This document shows positions 11,330-20,546 of a DNA stretch of 64,000 bases, in pieces. Numbering within the stretch: position 1 is the stretch's first letter; every line of letters begins with the position of its first letter. The notes beneath the pieces are model-generated. The model searched no databases, was not told the origin of the DNA, and was given only the letters and a program-made list of their open reading frames with translations. This DNA is from Pseudomonas brassicacearum subsp. brassicacearum (GTDB lineage: Bacteria; Pseudomonadota; Gammaproteobacteria; Pseudomonadales; Pseudomonadaceae): NCBI RefSeq assembly GCF_008801605.1, contig NZ_VZPJ01000001.1, forward strand, positions 124,001 through 188,000. Reading direction: 5' to 3'. A program made the position numbers and the translations under genes.

Positions 11330-12893
11330 GGTGAAGCTCCTTCAACTTGGCGTCGTGGACATACCGACCTGTACCGAGGCTGCCGGGCCCCTGGCGGGCG
11401 AACTTGACCATCAGGAACATTTCCACCGCCAGCAGCACCGTGTAGAAAACGACGAACCCAGCCAGTGAGCCGTAAAGGTTATCGACGCTGAGGGTGGAAA
11501 CGCTCATGTGGGTCGGCAACACACCGTAGATGGTCCAGGGTTGGCGGCCGTACTCGGCCACGAACCAGCCCAGTTCACAGGCGAGCCATGGCGCAGGCAG
11601 CATCAACAGTGCGCAGCGCAGCAACCCGCGATGATGTGCGCCGCTCGATTTCAAGGTGCTCCAGAAGGCCAGCCCGAAAAGCACGAGCATGGCAAAGCCC
11701 AGGCCGACCATGATCCGGAACCCCCAGAACATCGGGGTCACGCGCGGTACGGTATCGTTCACAGCCCTGTCGATGATGGCCGGCGAGGCCTGGTTGACAT
11801 CCTCGACGTACTTTTTGAGCAGCAGGCCAAAGCCAAGATCGGCCTTGTACGCTTCGAAGGTATCGAACGCGGCCTTATCGGTGCGATCGGCGCGCAGTGC
11901 TTCAAGCGCATTGACCGCAGTAATGCCCCGCAGAATGCGTGCGCGGTTTTTCGCCTTGATGTCATGAATGCCCGGAATCTGCTTGCTGACCGAGCGCGTG
12001 CCGATCAAGCCCATCATCCACGGCACATCGAGTTCCCAGTTATTCCTGGACTCGGCTTCATTGATGCTGGCCACCAGGGTCAGGCCCGCCGGTGCGGGTT
12101 TGGTTTCCCACATGGCCTCCATGGCCGCCAGCTTGGTTTGCTGCGCCTCGCCCACCGTGTAACCCGACTCATCCCCCAGGACGATGACACTCAGCACCGA
12201 GGCCAGGCCGAAGGCGGACGCCACCCGGAAACTGCGCTTGGCGAACTCGACATCACGCCCCTTGAGCAAGTACCAACTGGAAATCGACAACACAAACATC
12301 GAACCGGTGACGTAACCGGCAGACACGGTGTGGACGAACTTGGCCTGCGCCACCGGGTTGAAGACCACGGCCCAGAAATCCACCATCTCCATGCGCATGG
12401 TGATGTAACTGAATTCCGAACCCACCGGGTTCTGCATCCAGCCATTGGCGATCAGAATCCACAGCGCCGACAGGTTTGTGCCAATGGCCATCAGCAGCGT
12501 GACCAGCAAATGATGTTCTTTCTTCAGGCGATCCCAACCGAAAAAGAACAACCCGATCATGGTCGATTCAAGAAAGAACGCCATCAGGCCCTCGATGGCC
12601 AGCGGGGCACCGAAGATGTCCCCGACGTAGTGCGAGTAATACGCCCAGTTGGTGCCGAACTGAAACTCCAAGGTGATGCCGGTGGTCACGCCCAACGCGA
12701 AGTTGATACCGAACAATTTGCCCCAGAAGCGAGTCATGTCTTTCCAGATGACATTGCCGGTCATCACGTAGACGCTTTCCATGATGACCAGCAGCCACAC
12801 CATCCCCACGGTGAGCGGCACAAATAGAAAGTGGTACAGCGCAGTCGCTGCGAATTGCAGCCGTGACAGATCCACCAGTTGTTCTGAGATCAC
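11322..12893 (-). CDS. cydA: Cytochrome bd ubiquinol oxidase subunit I
   Basis: A 523-residue protein closely resembling E. coli CydA along its length, including the long Q-loop, so this is a true bd-I type oxidase and not the short-loop cyanide-insensitive CioA. Heme ligands are visible: the histidine in ALYHFLF, the histidine in KFVHTV and the methionine in FRIMV; LEFQFGTNW carries the proton-channel glutamate. The start is a GTG at 12893 (VISEQLVDLSRLQF), preceded by AAGGGG; the longer frame upstream reads through cydP in another phase. GTGA overlaps the cydP stop. E. coli-type bd oxidases are known to resist sulfide inhibition, which matters given the neighbouring sulfide genes. Confidence 0.96.
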   Translation of the reverse strand: MISEQLVDLSRLQFAATALYHFLFVPLTVGMVWLLVIMESVYVMTGNVIWKDMTRFWGKLFGINFALGVTTGITLEFQFGTNWAYYSHYVGDIFGAPLAIEGLMAFFLESTMIGLFFFGWDRLKKEHHLLVTLLMAIGTNLSALWILIANGWMQNPVGSEFSYITMRMEMVDFWAVVFNPVAQAKFVHTVSAGYVTGSMFVLSISSWYLLKGRDVEFAKRSFRVASAFGLASVLSVIVLGDESGYTVGEAQQTKLAAMEAMWETKPAPAGLTLVASINEAESRNNWELDVPWMMGLIGTRSVSKQIPGIHDIKAKNRARILRGITAVNALEALRADRTDKAAFDTFEAYKADLGFGLLLKKYVEDVNQASPAIIDRAVNDTVPRVTPMFWGFRIMVGLGFAMLVLFGLAFWSTLKSSGAHHRGLLRCALLMLPAPWLACELGWFVAEYGRQPWTIYGVLPTHMSVSTLSVDNLYGSLAGFVVFYTVLLAVEMFLMVKFARQGPGSLGTGRYVHDAKLKELHHA

Positions 12894-13066
12894 TTGCTTG
12901 CCCCTTGAGCCGAGGTGGGTACGCCGAACCTGCCGCTGATGGTGTTCGAGTCGACGCTGACGCGCGAATCCTTGATGAACAGCCACCACAGCACTGTCAG
13001 CACGACCAGTTTGATCAGTACTGCTGTGAGCAGATGGCGACGCAGTCGTTTATCGGAAATAGTCAT
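12890..13066 (-). CDS. cydP: Cytochrome oxidase putative small subunit CydP
   Basis: A 58-residue protein with one transmembrane helix after a basic N-terminus (MTISDKRLRRHLL), then a polar tail. Size, position before cydA and the GTGA overlap with cydA fit the small protein annotated as CydP in Pseudomonas bd operons; its role is unproven. No clear ribosome site precedes 13066. An in-frame ATG at 13090 has a weak AGGCG, but it would put the gene start inside the candidate sigma-54 promoter. The start is therefore uncertain. Confidence 0.7.
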   Translation of the reverse strand: MTISDKRLRRHLLTAVLIKLVVLTVLWWLFIKDSRVSVDSNTISGRFGVPTSAQGASK

Positions 13067-13077
13067 GGGGCAAGCAT

Positions 13078-13095
13078 TAGCACGGCTCATGCCAA
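13078..13095 (-). promoter_or_regulatory. Candidate sigma-54 (-24/-12) promoter for the cyd operon
   Basis: On the minus strand TTGGCATGAGCCGTGCTA has GG and GC separated by ten bases and differs from the consensus TTGGCACG-N4-TTGCW at two positions. It lies just upstream of cydP and about 105 bases downstream of a perfect 16-bp inverted repeat. The implied transcript start is close to the cydP ATG, which is a difficulty. Confidence 0.5.
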
Positions 13096-13181
13096 CGCCT
13101 GAATTTATTATTTATGCTTAAAAACCAATTATTTAGCGATAAACGCCGAAGCTCAGCGATTGGTTTGGAGGGAGGAGAACC

Positions 13182-13216
13182 TGCCAATGACTGCCAGGGG
13201 CTGGCAGTCATTGGCA
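13182..13216. promoter_or_regulatory. Perfect 16-bp inverted repeat, candidate FisR enhancer site
   Basis: TGCCAATGACTGCCAG (13182-13197) and CTGGCAGTCATTGGCA (13201-13216) are exact inverted copies separated by GGG. The element sits between the activator's 3' end and the cyd operon, at a typical enhancer distance from the -24/-12 promoter. It shares TGGCAG/CTGCCA half-sites with the palindrome upstream of the persulfide dioxygenase gene. No T-tract follows on the minus strand, so it is a poor terminator for the activator gene, though that role is not excluded. Confidence 0.6.
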
Positions 13217-13234
13217 GTCAAGGCTCGATGGGGC

Positions 13235-14557
<1,323 letters not shown>

Positions 14558-14591
14558 CGCGGCTCCAGTGATTCATCCAGCAAGGTTGACA

Positions 14592-14625
14592 CTGCCACTA
14601 TGCCAACAAACGCTGCCAATGGCAG
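14592..14625. promoter_or_regulatory. CTGCCA/TGGCAG sites, candidate FisR binding region
   Basis: CTGCCAATGGCAG (14613-14625) is a palindrome of CTGCCA and TGGCAG around one base, with another CTGCCA at 14592-14597. It lies about 100 bases upstream of the -24 element of the persulfide dioxygenase promoter and about 55 bases upstream of the activator's own start, so it could serve activation and autoregulation. Confidence 0.55.
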
Positions 14626-14723
14626 TTCAATTGTCTGGACATCGGAAGAGACCTTGTCGGCACCCATGAATTTAAACCAATAAAATCATACGGTTAGCGT
14701 TTCTAAGCAGCCCATAATCGACA

Positions 14724-14740
14724 TGGCAGCATTATTGCTG
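14724..14740 (+). promoter_or_regulatory. Sigma-54 (-24/-12) promoter of the sulfide-oxidation operon
   Basis: TGGCAG-CATTA-TTGCTG has the invariant GG and GC ten bases apart and matches the Pseudomonas sigma-54 consensus TGGCA-N6-TTGC. Transcription would start near 14750, leaving a 34-base leader with GAAGGAG before the ATG at 14784. Confidence 0.8.
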
Positions 14741-14783
14741 TGTCTGTTCTTCAAGCGGCTGAGAGCCCCGAAGGAGACCGTTC

Positions 14784-15662
14784 ATGACCGTAAAACCGTA
14801 CGTCGAAGGATTTTTCGATCCTGAGACCCACACTGTCAGCTATCTGGTGCTGGACGAAGTGACCCGCCAGTGCGCGTTGATCGACAGCGTCCTGGATTAC
14901 GATCCCAAATCAGGCCGTACCACGACCACCTCGGCCGACAAGCTGATGGCCCGGGTGATCGAGCTGGGGGCGAAGGTCGAATGGATTCTTGAAACCCACG
15001 TCCATGCCGACCACCTCACCGCCGCCCCGTACCTGAAGGAAAAACTCGGTGGCACGATAGGGATCGGCAGCCAGATTACCGCCGTGCAGGAAGTCTTTGG
15101 CACGCTGTTCAATACAGGTGGGCAGATGCCCCGCGATGGCAGTCAGTTCGACCATCTGTTCGTCAATGACGAGTCGTTCACAGTCGGAACGCTGCAATGC
15201 CGTGCGCTTCACACACCGGGCCACACGCCCGCCTGCATGACGTATGTCATCAGCGACGGCCAGGAAACAGCGGCATTCGTCGGCGACACCTTGTTCATGC
15301 CCGACTACGGTACCGCACGGTGTGATTTCCCCGGGGGCAACGCGCATACGTTGTTCCGATCCATCAACAAGGTCTTGAGCCTGCCGGCCAACACCCTCCT
15401 CTACACCTGTCACGATTACCAACCGGGTGGCCGCGAGGTGCAATTTTCCAGCACCGTCGCCGAGCAACGTGCCGACAATGTCCATGTCCGTAACGGCATC
15501 AGTGAAGAAGCATTCGTGGCGATGCGCACCCAGCGCGATGCCTCGCTGGACATGCCGACGCTCATCCTGCCATCGGTCCAGGTCAACATGCGGGCCGGGC
15601 ATTTCCCGGAGCCGGAGTCGAACGGCACGTGCTACCTGAAAATCCCACTCAATCGGCTCTGA
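14784..15662 (+). CDS. Persulfide dioxygenase (MBL fold, ETHE1-like)
   Basis: A 292-residue metallo-beta-lactamase-fold protein. The metal motif THVHADHLTAA (H72, H74, D76, H77), then HTPGHTP and FVGDTLFMPDYGTARCD, is that of ETHE1/Blh-type dioxygenases, which use one Fe(II) to oxidise glutathione persulfide to sulfite and glutathione. It has no rhodanese domain. GAAGGAG precedes the ATG. As first gene of the operon behind a sigma-54 promoter, it would process the persulfide made by the SQR encoded 46 bases downstream. Confidence 0.92.
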   Translation: MTVKPYVEGFFDPETHTVSYLVLDEVTRQCALIDSVLDYDPKSGRTTTTSADKLMARVIELGAKVEWILETHVHADHLTAAPYLKEKLGGTIGIGSQITAVQEVFGTLFNTGGQMPRDGSQFDHLFVNDESFTVGTLQCRALHTPGHTPACMTYVISDGQETAAFVGDTLFMPDYGTARCDFPGGNAHTLFRSINKVLSLPANTLLYTCHDYQPGGREVQFSSTVAEQRADNVHVRNGISEEAFVAMRTQRDASLDMPTLILPSVQVNMRAGHFPEPESNGTCYLKIPLNRL

Positions 15663-15708
15663 AGACCCGCCCCCTCTCATAAGAAAAACCGTCATCACGG
15701 AGACAGTC

Positions 15709-17379
15709 ATGGACATCCGCCACCTTGCGTCCGGCCTCTCGATCTCAGGGCAGATTCATCCCGACCAGATGAGTGAGATCAAAACCAGCGGCTTCCGCGC
15801 CATCATCTGTAACCGCCCTGATGGTGAAGGCAGCGATCAACCTTTGTTTGCCGACATCCAGCGTGCGGCACAAGCGATGGGCATCGAGGCGCATTACCTT
15901 GCCGCAGAGTCCGGCAAGGTGACCGACGAACAGGGCGTTGCCTTCGGTAAATTGTTCGAGTCCTTACCCAAGCCAGTGTTGGCGTATTGCCGCTCCGGCA
16001 TGCGCTCGACGACGATGTGGGCCCTGTCCCAGGCCGGCCAGCAGCCCTTGCCACGGATTGTCGAAACAGCCAGCAAAGCCGGCTTCGACATGAAAGGCGT
16101 CATCCGTAGAATTGCCAACGAGGGACGCACGCCCGTTGGCGTGGCCGAAGCCCGGCATGCCGTGGTCATTGTCGGCGCCGGTGCGGCGGGCATCGCGGCA
16201 GCTTCAAGCCTATTGGCCCGCGAGCCGGGCCTGGACATTGCCATTATCGACCCGGCGGATGTGCATTATTACCAGCCCGGCTGGACCCTCGTCGGCGGTG
16301 GCGTCTTCGACGCGCACAGAACGGCCCACACGATGGGCGCGACCATTCCCCGGGGCGTGCATTGGATCAAAGCGGCTGTCGCGGCCTTCGAACCTGAAAA
16401 CGACGCCATTATTCTCGATGGATGCCGCGTGGTCCGCTACGAGCAGTTGATCGTGTGCCCGGGCCTTAAACTGGATTGGCATGCCATTGAAGGTTTGCCG
16501 CAGACACTGGGGCGCAACGGCGTCACCTCGAACTATCTGTACCACCTGGCCCCCTACACCTGGGAACAGGTGCAGCAACTGCGCAGTGGCCGGGCCATTT
16601 TCACGCAGCCCCCCATGCCGATCAAATGCGCCGGGGCCCCTCAAAAAGCGATGTACCTGTGCGCCGACCACTGGAGACGCCAAGGGGTACTCGGCGATAT
16701 CGAGATCGACTTCTGCAGCGCCGGGACAGTCCTGTTCGGCGTTCCCGACTACGTGCCAGCCTTGATGGAGTACGTCCACGCCTATGGGATCGACCTGAAT
16801 TTCGGCAGTACGCTGACGTCTGTCGATGGACCGGCACAAACGGCGACCTTCAGGTGCGTCAAGGCCGATGGCAGTACGCACCTGGTGACGCACGACTTCG
16901 ACCTGCTGCATGTGGTGCCCCCTCAGGTGGCGCCGGATTTTATCCGCGTAAGCCCTCTGGCCGATGGGGCGGGCTGGATCGATGTCGACCCCGACAGCTT
17001 GCGGCATAAGGCCTGGGCGAATATTCACGCATTGGGCGATGCGACCAATACCAGCAACGCAAAGACCGCAGCGGCGGCGCGCAAGCAGGCGCCCGTGGTC
17101 GCTCATAACGTGCTGGCGGCCATGGGCAAGGCCAAGGGCAGCGCCCATTACGACGGCTACGGTTCCTGCCCGCTGACCGTGGAACGGGGCAAGGTCGTTC
17201 TCGCTGAATTCACCTATGGCGGCAAGCTCGCCCCCAGTTTCCCGTCCTGGCTGATCGACGGTACTAGGCCTTCGCGGCTCGCCTGGCTACTTAAAGAGCG
17301 CATTCTTCCACCGCTGTACTGGAAAGCCATGCTCAAGGGCCGTGAATGGCTGGCGAAACCTGAACTGGCGGACCTATGA
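15709..17379 (+). CDS. Fusion of DUF442 (Blh) sulfurtransferase-like domain and sulfide:quinone oxidoreductase
   Basis: A 556-residue two-domain protein. Residues 1-~125 are the DUF442/TIGR01244 domain with the loop CRSGMR (Cys94), the length of a rhodanese active loop. Residues ~148-556 are an FAD-dependent sulfide:quinone oxidoreductase: FAD site VIVGAGAAG (154-161) and two likely redox cysteines, Cys250 (LIVCPG) and Cys307 (PIKCAGAP). SQR oxidises sulfide, passes electrons to quinone and produces persulfide; the fused domain may move or release the sulfane sulfur. The gene lies between the persulfide dioxygenase and a membrane permease. Blh domains in BigR operons are usually fused to the dioxygenase instead. 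Confidence 0.9.
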   Translation: MDIRHLASGLSISGQIHPDQMSEIKTSGFRAIICNRPDGEGSDQPLFADIQRAAQAMGIEAHYLAAESGKVTDEQGVAFGKLFESLPKPVLAYCRSGMRSTTMWALSQAGQQPLPRIVETASKAGFDMKGVIRRIANEGRTPVGVAEARHAVVIVGAGAAGIAAASSLLAREPGLDIAIIDPADVHYYQPGWTLVGGGVFDAHRTAHTMGATIPRGVHWIKAAVAAFEPENDAIILDGCRVVRYEQLIVCPGLKLDWHAIEGLPQTLGRNGVTSNYLYHLAPYTWEQVQQLRSGRAIFTQPPMPIKCAGAPQKAMYLCADHWRRQGVLGDIEIDFCSAGTVLFGVPDYVPALMEYVHAYGIDLNFGSTLTSVDGPAQTATFRCVKADGSTHLVTHDFDLLHVVPPQVAPDFIRVSPLADGAGWIDVDPDSLRHKAWANIHALGDATNTSNAKTAAAARKQAPVVAHNVLAAMGKAKGSAHYDGYGSCPLTVERGKVVLAEFTYGGKLAPSFPSWLIDGTRPSRLAWLLKERILPPLYWKAMLKGREWLAKPELADL

Positions 17380-17407
17380 AATCAACCTTCACCTCCAGGA
17401 GACCGAG

Positions 17408-18211
17408 ATGATTACCGTCCTGGTACTGGGTTTTACGGTGGGCGTGATCCTGGCGCTGACCGGTGCCGGCGGCGGCATACTCGCCGTCCCGTTCCTGGTT
17501 TTTGGCGTGGGCTTGAGCATGGCCGAAGCCGGGCCCATTGGATTGCTGGCGGTGGGCCTGGCCGCCACCCTGGGCGCCGTGATGGGCCTGCGCAATGGCA
17601 TCGTGCGCTACAAGGCTGCACTGGTGACGGCCAGTGCGGGGGTCATCTGTTCGCCGCTGGGCCTTTGGTTGGCGCAGCGCACGCCCAACCGTCCGCTGAC
17701 GATCCTGTTTGCCTTGTTGCTGATGTACGTGGCGTTCCGGGCATTGCAAAAATCATTGCCCTCTCATGTCAGAGCAAAGGCATCCGAAACACGCAAACCG
17801 CCGCCCTGTGTCCTGGACGAAAATCGCGGCAAGCTGAACTGGACCGGCACTTGCGCGTGGGCGCTCACGGCTTCGGGCATGGTCGCTGGGGTGCTTTCCG
17901 GACTGCTCGGCGTGGGCGGTGGTTTCGTCATGGTTCCGGCGCTCCAGCGGTACACCAATTTGACCACGCAGTCGGTGCTCGCCACGTCGCTGACCGTCAT
18001 CGCTTTGGTTTCCATGTCAGGGGTGCTGGCGAGTTCGGCGATGGGCCACCTGCAATGGCCCATAGCGCTACCCTTTTCCATGGGGGCCATCGTCGGCATG
18101 CTCGGCGGGCGCCTGGTCGCCGCGAGGTTGCCGGAACCCTATCTGCAAAGAGGCTTTGCCCTGGTGTCGACGCTGGTAGCGGTCGCCCTGCTGGTAAAGG
18201 TCCTGGGTTGA
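17408..18211 (+). CDS. TSUP (TauE/SafE) family sulfite/sulfonate permease
   Basis: A 267-residue membrane protein with the two-repeat TSUP layout: each half opens with a glycine-rich helix (ALTGAGGGILAVP and GLLGVGGGFVMVP). Members export sulfite or carry other sulfur anions, so exporting the sulfite formed by the dioxygenase is a reasonable role. The start at 17408 follows AGGAG; the upstream ATG at 17342 lies inside the SQR gene. It is in operon with the SQR fusion. Confidence 0.9.
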   Translation: MITVLVLGFTVGVILALTGAGGGILAVPFLVFGVGLSMAEAGPIGLLAVGLAATLGAVMGLRNGIVRYKAALVTASAGVICSPLGLWLAQRTPNRPLTILFALLLMYVAFRALQKSLPSHVRAKASETRKPPPCVLDENRGKLNWTGTCAWALTASGMVAGVLSGLLGVGGGFVMVPALQRYTNLTTQSVLATSLTVIALVSMSGVLASSAMGHLQWPIALPFSMGAIVGMLGGRLVAARLPEPYLQRGFALVSTLVAVALLVKVLG

Positions 18212-18251
18212 AACCAGATGGAATATCAACGATGTGTAGCGGAGAACGCTG

Positions 18252-18686
18252 ATGAATATTGACTGGCTCAACTTTACGCCGTGGGCATCCCTGGCCGGCG
18301 GCATGTTGATTGGCTTGGCGGCCAGCCTGTTCGTGGTCGCCAACGGCCGGATCGCCGGCATCAGCGGGCTGATCGGCAGCCTCTTGCAACGTGGCAGCGA
18401 AGGGCTGGGCGAGAAGGCCCTGTTTCTCCTGGGCCTGCTTGTCGCGCCGCTGTTATGGGGCGTGTTTGCCACCTTGCCGCCGATCGAGTTCCAGAACGGC
18501 TGGCTCGGCCTCACCGTCGCCGGCCTGTTGGTGGGGGTCGGCACTCGTTACGGTTCGGGCTGCACCAGTGGCCATGGCGTGTGTGGCCTATCGCGCCTTT
18601 CACCGCGCTCGATGGTCGCCACCGCGTGTTTCATGCTCAGCGGTTTCGCCACGGTATTTGTCCTGCGTCACGTGATAGGGGTTTGA
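18252..18686 (+). CDS. YeeE/YedE half-transporter (PmpA-like)
   Basis: A 144-residue membrane protein with four or so helices and the conserved cysteine motif [16 protein letters not shown]. Such half-length YeeE proteins come in pairs (PmpA/PmpB in BigR operons) and resemble half of the thiosulfate transporter TsuA, whose cysteines relay thiosulfate. The pair probably moves thiosulfate or another sulfur anion. The partner gene begins 2 bases after the stop. Confidence 0.88.
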   Translation: MNIDWLNFTPWASLAGGMLIGLAASLFVVANGRIAGISGLIGSLLQRGSEGLGEKALFLLGLLVAPLLWGVFATLPPIEFQNGWLGLTVAGLLVGVGTRYGSGCTSGHGVCGLSRLSPRSMVATACFMLSGFATVFVLRHVIGV

Positions 18687-18688
18687 AC

Positions 18689-19108
18689 ATGCGCAAACTG
18701 ACGGCATTCATCGCTGGCCTGCTCTTTGGCTTCGGGCTGCTCCTGGCAGGCATGGCCAACCCGAAAAAGGTGTTGGGATTTCTAGATCTGGCCGGCACCT
18801 GGGACCCGTCCCTGGCGCTGGTGATGATCGGAGCGATTGGCACCGCCATCGCCCCCCTGGCCTGGGCGCGCCAACAGACTCAGTCGCTGCTGGGCAGCCC
18901 CATGCAGTTGCCGGTCAAGCGAGAACTGGACCCACGCCTGATCGGTGGCAGCCTGGTGTTTGGTATCGGCTGGGGCATCGCCGGCATCTGCCCTGGCCCT
19001 GCCGTGGCCATCCTGCTGACCGGACACTGGCAAGCCTTTGTGTTCATGCTGGCCATGTTGGCGGGCATGTTGTTGTTCTCCGCGCTGGAAACCCGGCGCG
19101 TCCATTGA
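18689..19108 (+). CDS. YeeE/YedE half-transporter, second subunit (PmpB-like, DUF6691)
   Basis: A 139-residue membrane protein with the partner signatures FGFGLLLAGMANPKKVLGFLD and GWGIAGICPGPA, the latter holding the conserved cysteine. It is the second half of the YeeE pair and starts directly after its partner. Together with the dioxygenase and SQR this is the usual bacterial sulfide/thiosulfate module. Confidence 0.88.
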   Translation: MRKLTAFIAGLLFGFGLLLAGMANPKKVLGFLDLAGTWDPSLALVMIGAIGTAIAPLAWARQQTQSLLGSPMQLPVKRELDPRLIGGSLVFGIGWGIAGICPGPAVAILLTGHWQAFVFMLAMLAGMLLFSALETRRVH

Positions 19109-19121
19109 TCGGGAGATTGTC

Positions 19122-19310
19122 ATGAAAGCCAACATTGGAACCATTGACCGGGGCGCACGTATCGCTGTGGGGCTTGTCCTCATTATCCTCAGCCTGACGG
19201 GCTTGATCGGCGCGTGGGGTTGGATCGGCCTCGTGCCGTTGGCCACCGGTTTCATGCGCTTCTGCCCGATCTATTCGTTGTTGGGCATCAAGACCTGCAA
19301 ACGTAGCTGA
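19122..19310 (+). CDS. DUF2892 family small membrane protein
   Basis: A 62-residue protein with the DUF2892 layout: [18 protein letters not shown], two membrane helices around a short loop, then [16 protein letters not shown]. The same domain forms the membrane tail of the YgaP rhodanese, and stand-alone copies are common in sulfide operons. GGGAG precedes the ATG. The molecular role is unknown. Confidence 0.88.
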   Translation: MKANIGTIDRGARIAVGLVLIILSLTGLIGAWGWIGLVPLATGFMRFCPIYSLLGIKTCKRS

Positions 19311-19317
19311 GAGGCGC

Positions 19318-19344
19318 AATGGCCGTTCTTTTGGAACGGCCATT
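19318..19344. terminator. Strong hairpin after the sulfide operon
   Basis: AATGGCCGTTC (19318-19328) and GAACGGCCATT (19334-19344) form a perfect 11-bp stem with loop TTTTG. It lies between the DUF2892 gene and the flavin monooxygenase. Without a following T-tract it may attenuate rather than end transcription or protect the upstream mRNA end. Confidence 0.55.
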
Positions 19345-19408
19345 GAACCTTGCCAGTCACCCTTGGAGCTCCGCAACAGGCTCTCACTCGACCAAAGGAT
19401 TCGCCGTC

Positions 19409-20500
19409 ATGCCCCGCTCACAGCCCGATACATTTGACGTAGTCATCATCGGTGGCGGCCAAGCGGCCTTGGCGGTGGCCTATTTCCTGCGGCGTACGCC
19501 TCTGTCGTTCGTCATCCTCGACGCCCAGGAAGAACCCGGTGGTGCCTGGCGGCATGGCTGGAACTCGCTACGACTCTTTTCCCCGGCGACCTGGAGTTCG
19601 ATCCCCGGCTGGATGATGCCCCCCACACAAAATGGCTATCCGTCACGAGACCACGTGATCGACTACCTCAAGCAGTATGAACAGCGCTATCGATTTCCCG
19701 TGGTGCGGCCGGTACAGGTCACCCGTGTGGAACCCACGGAAACGGGTTTGCGCGTCCATTCCCGGGACAGGCAATGGGACGCACGGGTCGTGGTCAGCGC
19801 AACGGGTACCTGGAGCAACCCCTACATCCCTCGCTACCCTGATGCGGCCTTGTTCGCCGGCCAGCAACTGCATTCGGCGGACTATGTCGAGGCGTCCCCT
19901 TTCGCTGGCAAGAGAGTCCTGGTGGTGGGCGGCGGCAATTCAGGGGCGCAGATTCTGGCCGAGGTGTCGAAAATCGCCGAGACTACTTGGGTCACTCCCG
20001 TCGAGCCACTGTTCCTTCCCGACGAAGTGGATGGGCGCGTGTTGTTCGAGCGCGCCACCGAACGCTGGAAGGCCCAACAGGAAGGTCGCGTCATCGACCA
20101 ACCCGTGGGAGGGTTGGGTGACATCGTCATGGTGCCGCCGGTGGTCGAGGCTCGTGAACGCAACGTCCTTCAGTCTGTCAGGCCTTTCGAGCGTTTTATC
20201 CGCAACGGCGTGATCTGGGCCGACGGCCGCGAATCAGCAGTGGACGTGGTGATCTGGTGCACCGGGTTCAGGCCCGCCCTGCAGCACCTTGATACGCTGG
20301 GAGTGCTCAACAACGACGGCCGTGTGGAAGTCGAGGGCACCCGCTCGATACAAGAGCCCAGGCTGTGGCTGGTCGGCTACGGCGAGTGGACGGGGTCGGC
20401 TTCCGCCACCCTGATCGGCGTTACACGCACGGCACGCAGCACGGTCGACGAGATAGTCGCCTTTCTCGCCGAACAATCCACGGCCGATACGCCGGCTTGA
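19409..20500 (+). CDS. FAD/NAD(P)-dependent flavin monooxygenase (ArsO-like)
   Basis: A 363-residue flavoprotein with an N-terminal FAD site ([19 protein letters not shown]) and a second dinucleotide site ([13 protein letters not shown]) near residue 175, the layout of bacterial flavin-containing monooxygenases in the ArsO/CzcO group. No arsenic genes are nearby; it sits 98 bases after the sulfide module, so a sulfur substrate is possible but unproven. The start at 19409 follows AAAGGA. It ends 46 bases before the convergent histidine-kinase gene. Confidence 0.82.
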   Translation: MPRSQPDTFDVVIIGGGQAALAVAYFLRRTPLSFVILDAQEEPGGAWRHGWNSLRLFSPATWSSIPGWMMPPTQNGYPSRDHVIDYLKQYEQRYRFPVVRPVQVTRVEPTETGLRVHSRDRQWDARVVVSATGTWSNPYIPRYPDAALFAGQQLHSADYVEASPFAGKRVLVVGGGNSGAQILAEVSKIAETTWVTPVEPLFLPDEVDGRVLFERATERWKAQQEGRVIDQPVGGLGDIVMVPPVVEARERNVLQSVRPFERFIRNGVIWADGRESAVDVVIWCTGFRPALQHLDTLGVLNNDGRVEVEGTRSIQEPRLWLVGYGEWTGSASATLIGVTRTARSTVDEIVAFLAEQSTADTPA

Positions 20501-20546
20501 GCCCACCACCAGGGGCTGGCCACCTGTCATGGCGTCGAGAAACCGC

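Noticed and set aside
11508..12827. Plus-strand open frame opposite cydA (439 codons)
   Set aside because: Antisense shadow of a certain cydA gene with His/Gln/Arg-rich composition and no ribosome site.
13114..13160. Anr or housekeeping promoter upstream of the cyd operon
   Set aside because: No TTGAT-N4-ATCAA match is present between the activator and cydP, and the A/T-rich stretch gave no convincing -35/-10 pair; the sigma-54 element fits better.
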